Assembly: GCA_937923625.1 (NCBI GenBank)
Contig: CALDTV010000002.1
Coordinates: forward strand, 1-62,417
Length of the DNA: 62,417 nt
Direction of reading: 5' to 3'
Source of the DNA: an uncultured Alphaproteobacteria bacterium
Lineage (GTDB): Bacteria > Pseudomonadota > Alphaproteobacteria > Micavibrionales > Micavibrionaceae
Shown here: positions 54,460-62,417 of the stretch, in pieces
How the letters are laid out: every line of letters starts with the position of its first letter
How positions within the stretch are numbered: position 1 is the first letter of the stretch
The notes under the pieces: generated by a model
What the model was told of the DNA's origin: nothing
Seen by the model: the letters and a program-made list of their open reading frames with translations, nothing else
Databases searched by the model: none
Position numbers and translations under genes: made by a program

Positions 54460-56917
54460 CTCCGATAGCTTCAATGTAAAGCCCCGAAATTGCAAGATTA
54501 GCAATCATTTGACTCACACGTCCTGCACTTTCAAGAAAATCAAATGGTTTTGGATCACGTGGGACAATGATGGTGGAGCCAGGGGGAATCATCGCGGTGC
54601 TGTGATTCCAGCCACTAACATTTAACGGTTGAGCACTTCCATCTGGATAGATCACAAAAATACGGTTTTTATTGGCAAAATGCGATGTACCGCCCGCTTC
54701 ACGGATATAAGTCATTGGGTCTTTGCCCGTTTGAAATTGAAGGGCGGCGGGGTTTAGAACTTCCCCAGCCACGCGTACCGTCATGGGGCGCTTAGGGATA
54801 TAAATGCGATCCCCACTTTCAAGTAAAATATCTTGCGCAGGGTTGGCCGCAAGGGAAGCAGGGTCTGCCTCAACGGTGATGCGACCAACGGCTTTGGCAT
54901 TTTTAAGTTGGGTGATCAGGCTTTTGGTTGCGCTGACTTGGCTCATATCTGGTTGTTTATCATCATCCATTTGTTGCAAGCTGGCGGCTAGTTTAAGTTC
55001 TAAATCTTGTGCTTGTGATTTATAACGACTTTCTTCGGCGCTGCGTTCTGAGGCGCGGCTGAAAAGGGCGCCATCGGCATAGGCTTGATCAGTCAGGCCG
55101 CCTGCCCGCGAAACCAAAGTGGATAATGTGTCACCAGGGGATAAATCATAACGCCCAGGGTGGTTTACCTCGCCGATAATCATAATGCTTTGATCGTGAA
55201 TTTTATGAAATTTTTGATTAACGCGCACGGTATCGCCTGCTTTTAAGGTCACCGTCATGGGAACTTCAAAAGAGGTGTTGATGATACGGCGGTTTTCACC
55301 GCGCGAAGTAATTTCAATATTTTCAGGGTTGCCTTCAAGGGCAATCCCACCAGCTACCGCCAAAATATTTTCTAGCGTGGTATTTTTTGTAACGGGGTAT
55401 GCACCTTCTTGTCTTATGGCGCCGCGGGCAAATACCGCGCGCTCTTTTAAAAAGGCGCGGGTGATGGGGTCTTCAATCATTTTTTCTTTGGAAGATGATA
55501 AAGAAGCCTTATGCAGTAATGGTTTTGCATCGTCTAAATCACGAATTTGTGCCATTGAAAATAAACGAACAACATCGCCTTCGGATAATTTTTGATCGTA
55601 TTTTTTGTGTAAGACCTGATAAGGGGAAAAAGCTACGAGCTTTTTGGTTAGCTGTTTGGGGTCGCGTCGTTCAATCACGCCGATTAAGGGGTAGATATCA
55701 TTGCCCAAAACTTTTTCATCATTAATAAGGCCAGAAAGCGTGCGCGATTTTTTTAGATCATGTGTGCCGGGTTGGCGGGTATGTCCCTTTAGGGTCACGG
55801 CACTGGCTTTTTTTTGGGCGCTTTGCGCTACATTTAAAATTGTACCATCACCGAAAATCTTTGCGGCGGGGGTTGATACATCCTGAATGGTTTCGCTGCC
55901 GCTAACGGTGTATTCCATTTTAATGTAACGGTTTTGACCGGGGGTAAGAACGCCGCCTGATAACCCTAAGGCTTGATGCAAGCTTAATTTTTCGCCTTGC
56001 TTTATTTCATAAATAGCGGGGCGCTTAACGCTACCTGTGACGGCCATTGTTGGGCCAATTGGTGGCACAATGATGCGGTCACCATCACGCAACATTTTAT
56101 CCGCGCCCTTACCACTCGCCATAAGAAGTTGGTAGAGGTCAATAAAATGACTGCGCCCTTTGCGGATTAATTTAATTTTGCGCAAAGAACCAGTTTTTTC
56201 AATGCCGCCTGCCGCGTTCAACGCATCTAGGACGTTGTGAAAAGCGGTAAGAGTTTGGCGCCCTGGCTTGTTAACATGCCCCACCACCAAAATACCGATT
56301 TGACGCACACCGTTAAGGGAGATAAAAATTTCGGTGTTGTGAAGCGTGTTAACTTGTTTGCTAAGGTCGGTTTCTAACTGACCCAGTGAGCGCCCTGCGG
56401 CGGTTATAGGCGGTAGATCATCAATGATAATTTTCCCCTGACGATCAATGGTGTAATTGCGGCGTTTGTTAATTTGCCCACGAAACGTAACGGTTAGGCT
56501 ATCGCCTGCGCTTAAGATGTAATCACTTTGTATCACCCCTGCAGGGATTTGATCGGCGGCGTTGCTGATATCAGCATTATCAAAAAGATTATAGCCAAAT
56601 TGCATGGGTTCATCGACGACGCGCCCCGCATATAATTCCTCTAGCGTTGATTGTTGCGCATGAGGTGTTTGTTTGAAGGGGTGTGACGCCATCAAGGAGG
56701 GCGCGTCATAGGCCAAATTTTGTCCGCTGGTAAGTTTTTCTAAATCCGCCAAAGAGAGCTTTTTGGGCATTATGTCGTCGGGCGCTCTGGGCGCTTGTAC
56801 GTTTTGCTGGTTCGCCGCCTGTCCCCATGGGTCGTAAGGCATCACCAACGTCCCTTCAGCTTTGGCGGAGAGGGGAAGGATCATGATAAATATGATAATC
56901 AGAGCGATAAAACGCAT
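54449..56917 (-). CDS. polysaccharide export outer-membrane protein with multiple SLBB domains
   Basis: A Wza/KpsD-type export protein of 822 residues. The signal peptide is MRFIALIIIFIMILPLSAKA. The Poly_export domain follows (VIQSDYILSAGDSLTVTFRGQ, about 107-200), then at least four SLBB domains: GILVVGHVNKPGRQTL, MAVTGSVKRPAIYEI, IMIIGEVNHPGRYDLSPGDTL and TVRVAGEVLNPAALQF. There is no lipobox Cys, so it is the long KpsD-like form without lipidation. It heads a minus-strand pair with the GT2 gene and converges on the Wzy-GT4-Wzz-GT2 set. Confidence 0.92.
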   Translation of the reverse strand: MRFIALIIIFIMILPLSAKAEGTLVMPYDPWGQAANQQNVQAPRAPDDIMPKKLSLADLEKLTSGQNLAYDAPSLMASHPFKQTPHAQQSTLEELYAGRVVDEPMQFGYNLFDNADISNAADQIPAGVIQSDYILSAGDSLTVTFRGQINKRRNYTIDRQGKIIIDDLPPITAAGRSLGQLETDLSKQVNTLHNTEIFISLNGVRQIGILVVGHVNKPGRQTLTAFHNVLDALNAAGGIEKTGSLRKIKLIRKGRSHFIDLYQLLMASGKGADKMLRDGDRIIVPPIGPTMAVTGSVKRPAIYEIKQGEKLSLHQALGLSGGVLTPGQNRYIKMEYTVSGSETIQDVSTPAAKIFGDGTILNVAQSAQKKASAVTLKGHTRQPGTHDLKKSRTLSGLINDEKVLGNDIYPLIGVIERRDPKQLTKKLVAFSPYQVLHKKYDQKLSEGDVVRLFSMAQIRDLDDAKPLLHKASLSSSKEKMIEDPITRAFLKERAVFARGAIRQEGAYPVTKNTTLENILAVAGGIALEGNPENIEITSRGENRRIINTSFEVPMTVTLKAGDTVRVNQKFHKIHDQSIMIIGEVNHPGRYDLSPGDTLSTLVSRAGGLTDQAYADGALFSRASERSAEESRYKSQAQDLELKLAASLQQMDDDKQPDMSQVSATKSLITQLKNAKAVGRITVEADPASLAANPAQDILLESGDRIYIPKRPMTVRVAGEVLNPAALQFQTGKDPMTYIREAGGTSHFANKNRIFVIYPDGSAQPLNVSGWNHSTAMIPPGSTIIVPRDPKPFDFLESAGRVSQMIANLAISGLYIEAIGDDN

Positions 56918-57131
56918 TAAGGGACTTAAACTGTTGGAAAATATAGGGTATCAAAACAAATCATACACTCGCAATATACTCCTGTATTCAAAATATGTGA
57001 ATCCCTAACTTAGATTTAGTCACATCGCCCGAATTTAGATTATCTATTATCCATGGAAACTTGAGCCAAGAACTTTGTTTTAAAATAGCTATTTCCTTTA
57101 TTTGGATAGAAATTTATGGCACATAAAATCT

Positions 57132-57569
57132 ATGACAACACATATGATTAAATTGGTGGTTGGGGTCGAAGATCTTGATCAGTTTTTGGAAATACAGCGC
57201 CGTAGCGTGGTGGATTATAACGGCCAACCAGCCAACACCGTATGGACGAGGTTTAAAGCAAAACGCGCTGACGAAATTATTGACAGTGGTGGATCAATTT
57301 ACCGCGTCATTAAGAATAAAATCCAATGCCGCCAAAAGATTTTGGGCTTTGAAATGGTTGAAACTGTCGAAAAAGGCACGCAATGTTTGATTATGGTTGA
57401 ACCTGACATCATTCAAACCATCAGCAAACCTAAACGTCCTTTCCAAGGGTGGCGTTATCTTGAGCCAGCTCAAGCACCTGCAGATAGAGGGATTTACCTT
57501 GGTGGTGGTGAGCGTGAAGAAATCCCTGCCGATATGGAAGATGAATTGCGGGATATGGGACTGCTTTAA
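57132..57569 (+). CDS. DUF1489 family protein
   Basis: A 145-residue protein from ATG 57132 (MTTHMIKLVVGVEDL), chosen because family members begin this way; a TTG at 57102 is less likely. Conserved blocks: GGSIYRVIKNKIQCRQKILGF, CLIMVEPDIIQT and RPFQGWRYLEPAQAPADRG. DUF1489 is widespread in alphaproteobacteria, cytosolic, of unknown function. No clear ribosome binding site is present. Confidence 0.9.
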   Translation: MTTHMIKLVVGVEDLDQFLEIQRRSVVDYNGQPANTVWTRFKAKRADEIIDSGGSIYRVIKNKIQCRQKILGFEMVETVEKGTQCLIMVEPDIIQTISKPKRPFQGWRYLEPAQAPADRGIYLGGGEREEIPADMEDELRDMGLL

Positions 57570-57977
57570 ATATTGATAAAATATATTTGGGTGCAAATTT
57601 AAATCACTCCTGCTAGCTTGTTAAAGCTCCGTTTATAACTTTGGTGTTCTGCTTTTTATTAGTGACTGAGAAATGTTTTTAAGATCGAATTTGTCTTGAG
57701 CGGAAAGAATATCCATAGCAGTCAAAAACAGCCTAACATTATTGATGGTTAATTTCGTCTATTATCAACGTGCTCGATATGAAGAAAAATGCTGTAGCCA
57801 AGATTCCACCTATCAAGAATATTTACTTTATATGAAAGATAAGAGCATTTTTGCGCCTATTGCACGAGCATATAATAGCATAAAAAAGCTGTTGATGGCA
57901 TGAATATAATGTTGACCTGATTTGCGTTAAACGCATAATATTTACCTATAATGATAAGATAAAATGGGAGGTAAATA
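57570..57977. other. 408-base gap before the DUF1194 locus
   Basis: AT-rich. It holds one possible 52-codon ORF (57745-57903, MVNFVYYQRARYEEKCC...) with no ribosome binding site; it may be a gene remnant. The right end carries the promoter and GGGAGG binding site of the DUF1194 locus. Confidence 0.5.
57912..57939 (+). promoter_or_regulatory. sigma-70 type promoter for the DUF1194 locus
   Basis: TTGACC (57912-57917), 16-base spacer, CATAAT (57934-57939). GGGAGG lies six bases before the ATG at 57978, so promoter and translation signals are intact. Confidence 0.65.
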
Positions 57978-58856
57978 ATGCGTTTTTCATCTTTTGGGGC
58001 GACGGCATTTGTGATTGGACTATCTTTGTGTGGTTCTTTTAATGAGGCTCTCGCACAACCCTACGGTAAATTTGATGCGCCTGCGGCAAATGAGGATAAA
58101 GGCGCGCCCTTAAATCATTCGATAACGGTTGCTAAGGAAGATTTAGAGACTGGCGCCTCTGCTGAGGCGCCCGATGTTGTTGGGGCACATATTATTTTTG
58201 CACTGGATGCGTCTGATTCTATTAATGCTGTTGAGAATAGTCGTCTGACTGAGGGGGTTGTTAGTGCGATTTTAGAGGGGAACCTTAATTTCAAAGAAGG
58301 TTATGCAATGACAGTTGTTAGATTTTCAGAGAAAAATACTATAGGGACAACGCATATATTCTATTCTGAAGCGGGTGCGCGTGCTTTCATTGAAAGTGAG
58401 CTGACTCATGATCCTTCAATTTCTCCTAATGATCAATATATGGGCATTGGTATCTCTACAAGTATCGAGGCTGGATTTTTGGCTGCAAAAAAGGTTTTTG
58501 AGGCAGAAAAAACCCAGCTGAACTTGGATCCAGTTAGGCGGGCTGTCATTATGATATGAGATGGCGCCGCTAATCAGGACAGCAGAGATGTTAGACCCCA
58601 CGTTCTCGCTCTAGCCCAGAATTTTGGCGTAAGTGTCTATGGCATTCCTGTGAAGGATCTTAATGGATCTAAGACAGAGCGGGCCATTGACTATTATGAA
58701 GCTCATATCCCAACGCCAGATGGCTTGTCTTATATGCAAACTTATGGCGCCCATTCTTATGAGGTGCGTGTGCCTGCGGGCTTTGTTGAGCCTGCAGAAA
58801 CATTTTCCGATGTTCGTAGATCGGCGGCGAAAGTGTTGAAGTTTAGCGCTCTTTAA
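57978..58856 (+). pseudogene. DUF1194 (von Willebrand A-like) protein interrupted by in-frame TGA
   Basis: The frame is open from ATG 57978 to TAA 58856 except for TGA at 58557-58559. The first 193 residues carry a signal peptide (ends ALAQP) and a MIDAS-like DxSxS (LDASDSIN). The second part resumes DGAANQDSRDVRPHVLALAQNFGVSVYGIPV and ends in RSAAKVLKFSAL. Intact DUF1194 proteins read I-D-x-S-G-D-G-x-N at this point, so the TGA stands where Gly is expected; GGA to TGA is one base change. The promoter and GGGAGG site are intact, so decay would be recent. Sequencing error and readthrough remain possible. Confidence 0.8.
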
Positions 58857-58858
58857 AA

Positions 58859-58924
58859 GAAAAGTGAAAAAAATTTAGAAAAAGTTAAAAAAAGGGTTTA
58901 CAGGGGCAATCCTTTGCGTATATA
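58859..58924 (+). promoter_or_regulatory. rRNA operon promoter with UP element
   Basis: TTTACA (58897-58902), 16-base spacer, TATATA (58919-58924). The 35 bases upstream (58859-58893) are almost pure A with a few T and G, as in UP elements that bind the RNA polymerase alpha subunit. GC-rich sequence after the -10 (CCCC) is also usual for stringently controlled rrn promoters. Confidence 0.82.
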
Positions 58925-59541
58925 ACCCCTTTCACAAGCGCAGACCAAGTCGTTACTTGTTAACAAATTGGGACGCGCTTTTTTATGTGAGGCTCTTTTT
59001 TAACGCCTAGTTTAAAAGAGACGCACATAAAAAATTATTTCGGGATTTATTCAGAAATAAGCTTGACGGATCAACTGGAACTTTATATGTTCCGATTCAT
59101 CAATTTAGCGTTGATTACTTTCTGCGACTTGGACGGCCGTTTTTGTTGTCCGGATTGCATTATTGGTTTTTGAACATCGTGAATAGAAAAAAGAGATACA
59201 CAGACAGCAGGTTTTGTGATCGTGAGTTTACTCATGGTTATAATGTTGAACGCATTTAAAAAGTCAGTACTAGATACTGGCAAAAATTAAGTGACCTGTT
59301 TGTATGATGTATCACTAACTTACAAAGTTACGTGATGGGATCAGTTGGATTTACCAGCCCTCCGGTTTACCGGTTTGGCTGTCTAAAAAAGACTGTGAAC
59401 AGAACAAAAAAAGCAAGCAGGTCCTTGCACTTCTTAAATCTTATTGATTTGGTTGAAGTGTTTTAGGACGCTTCAATTTCTTTATATTGTATTTATACAA
59501 TATGAACCAAAAACAATGAAGATGATTTGAGATAGGGATTA
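58925..59541 (+). other. rRNA leader (617 bases)
   Basis: Transcribed leader with no credible gene. Structures: an inverted repeat with arms TTTTTTATGTG/CACATAAAAAA and CTCTTTT/AAAAGAG (58979-59034); a GC hairpin CAGCC..CCGG-TTTA-CCGG..GGCTG (59355-59381); and a perfect palindrome ATATTGTAT/ATACAATAT (59484-59503) just before 16S. These may serve antitermination or RNase III processing. Confidence 0.6.
58979..59034 (+). repeat. two-step inverted repeat in the rRNA leader
   Basis: TTTTTTATGTG (58979-58989) and CTCTTTT (58993-58999) pair with AAAAGAG (59014-59020) and CACATAAAAAA (59024-59034), with AGG/ACG as internal loop and a 14-base apical loop. Confidence 0.75.
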
Positions 59542-61024
<1,483 letters not shown>

Positions 61025-61156
61025 AAGGATGTTGTTTGGCATTTGTTGGTATTTATACCGATCAATCCTGCTGTCGGTGTATCTCTTTTTTCTACATAAG
61101 AACAAAGAAGAATTATTTATAAGCCTTAAGGCTTTGAAATGGTTTTCTCAGAGTAA

Positions 61157-61233
61157 GGGCTTGTAGCTCAGCTGGTTAGAGCGCACCGTTGATAACGGTG
61201 AGGTCGCAAGTTCAAGTCTTGCCAGGCCCACCA
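61157..61233 (+). tRNA. tRNA-Ile (GAT)
   Basis: 77 bases including encoded CCA. The acceptor stem GGGCTTG pairs with CAGGCCC, with T1 pairing opposite the later strand. The D arm is GCTCAGCTGGTTAGAGC, the anticodon GAT (61191-61193) sits in TTGATAAC, and the T arm is TTCAAGT. It lies in the 16S-23S spacer, as usual. Confidence 0.97.
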
Positions 61234-61249
61234 TTTATCTTTTTAATTT

Positions 61250-61325
61250 GGGGCTGTAGCTCAATTGGTAGAGCGCCTGCTTTGCAAGCAGGAGGTCGTC
61301 GGTTCGATTCCGTCCAGCTCCACCA
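61250..61325 (+). tRNA. tRNA-Ala (TGC)
   Basis: 76 bases including encoded CCA. Acceptor GGGGCTG, D arm GCTCAATTGGTAGAGC, anticodon stem CCTGC/GCAGG with TGC (61283-61285), and T arm GGTTCGATTCC. It follows tRNA-Ile by 16 bases. Confidence 0.97.
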
Positions 61326-61893
61326 TTTTGCTTCGCAAAATGCTTTTTAAGAGGTTTAACCTTCCTAAAGTCGGTTAAGACAAATCTAAAAGAGAGTTTT
61401 TCTTCTGCCGTAGACGGCTTGCCGTCCTGAGGCACTCAAGATTGAGTTTAAATATAAGAAACATTATTTCTTATATTTAAGATCAAAATTGATCTTAATG
61501 TTCTTGTACATCGTGAATAGGTTTGAAATGAAGTTTATAGAAAGAAATTTTCAACTAAAAAAGATTTTTAGTTAATATTATTATAATACAACATAGAGGT
61601 AGTCAGCAGATTAATTTGCTAACTATTTTTAAAAAGTCTTTGAAAAGTCTAACTTTAAGCTGAGTGTCGTACTGTCCTATCCTTAGTTAAAACGGATGGT
61701 ACGACTTATTTAATAAACAAACACACGTATGTTCTCCCTAACTTTGCCGAGCCAAGGAGAAACGTACTGATTGCTTTGTTCGTTTTGTGTCAGGTGGTTA
61801 TACAAACACCTGATTTTCGCGAATATTAGGAATAACTATCTTAGGTTATTTGAGCAGTCTTTATTGGCAGATTTAATTCTGCGCGTGGTTTGA
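61326..61893 (+). other. 16S-23S spacer, distal part
   Basis: 568 bases without a gene. It contains a perfect 14-bp hairpin (61448-61480), an adjacent AAGATCAA/TTGATCTT repeat, TCGTAC...GTACGA (around 61667-61703) and CAGGTG/CACCTG (around 61791-61813). These are probable processing or antitermination structures before 23S. Confidence 0.7.
61448..61480 (+). repeat. perfect 14-bp inverted repeat in the spacer
   Basis: TTAAATATAAGAAA, loop CATTA, then TTTCTTATATTTAA. A second short repeat AAGATCAA/TTGATCTT (61479-61496) follows without a gap. Confidence 0.85.

Positions 61894-62417
<524 letters not shown>

Noticed and set aside
58557-58559. TGA as selenocysteine or reassigned codon in the DUF1194 gene
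   Set aside because: TGA is a normal stop for dnaX, hemC and other genes here. The residue expected is Gly, not Cys or Trp, and I saw no SECIS-like hairpin just after it.
59083-59283. A 66-codon minus-strand ORF in the rRNA leader
   Set aside because: It is antisense to a transcribed leader, with no binding site and no known motif.

Overview
The window comes from an AT-leaning alphaproteobacterium. The evidence is the set of families usually found in that class: GapR (DUF2312), DUF1674 next to rsmB, DUF1489, COQ9 beside an ABC1/UbiB kinase, a mitofilin-like (Mic60/COG4223) gene between hemD and hemY, and the order rsmB - rpe - heparinase. The rRNA operon runs 16S - tRNA-Ile(GAT) - tRNA-Ala(TGC) - 23S. 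A Micavibrio-like or Rhodospirillales-related lineage is possible, but I cannot place it by sequence alone. I see no prophage, insertion sequence, integron or CRISPR array, so this looks like chromosomal core with scattered accessory genes.

Layout. 1-5.2 kb: end of a ribosomal protein operon (rplQ) facing radA - cvpA - purF - SDR oxidoreductase on the minus strand. 5.6-10.2 kb: a 1512-residue RTX surface or secreted protein with no secretion genes beside it. 10.4-14 kb: dnaX - ydcF-like - ybaB - xthA. 14-19 kb: a DUF1223 protein, a small orphan gene, typA, and a flagellin-like gene carrying a LamG-type domain. 18.9-25.7 kb: DUF1674, chorismate mutase, rsmB, rpe, heparinase and panB, with small orphan genes between them. 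25.7-33.6 kb: Do-type protease, rarA, UbiB-like kinase, COQ9, a lone DotI/IcmL-like protein, gapR and orphan genes. 33.7-40.2 kb: a minus-strand series tsaD - gpsA - two LysE exporters - DMT exporter - acs. 40.3-45.4 kb: hemC - hemD - mitofilin-like - hemY. 45.5-48.6 kb: an HExxH protein, a rhomboid protease and orphan genes. 48.7-56.9 kb: TauE exporter and a polysaccharide polymerisation/export cluster (Wzy-like, GT4, Wzz-like, two GT2, SLBB exporter). 57-58.9 kb: DUF1489 and a von Willebrand-like DUF1194 gene broken by an in-frame TGA. 58.9 kb to the end: rRNA operon with UP element, promoter and structured leader.

No complete undescribed system is proved here. The most unusual items are: the flagellin with a LamG-like domain inside its conserved N-terminal helical region; the stand-alone DotI/IcmL homologue; three small orphan loci that share a TTGACATAATTATT promoter block (one apparently leaderless); two reading frames each cut by one stop codon; and a helix-turn-helix fused to the mitofilin-like membrane protein. 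The RTX protein, LamG flagellin and polysaccharide cluster together suggest a cell that invests in surface adhesion; that is inference.
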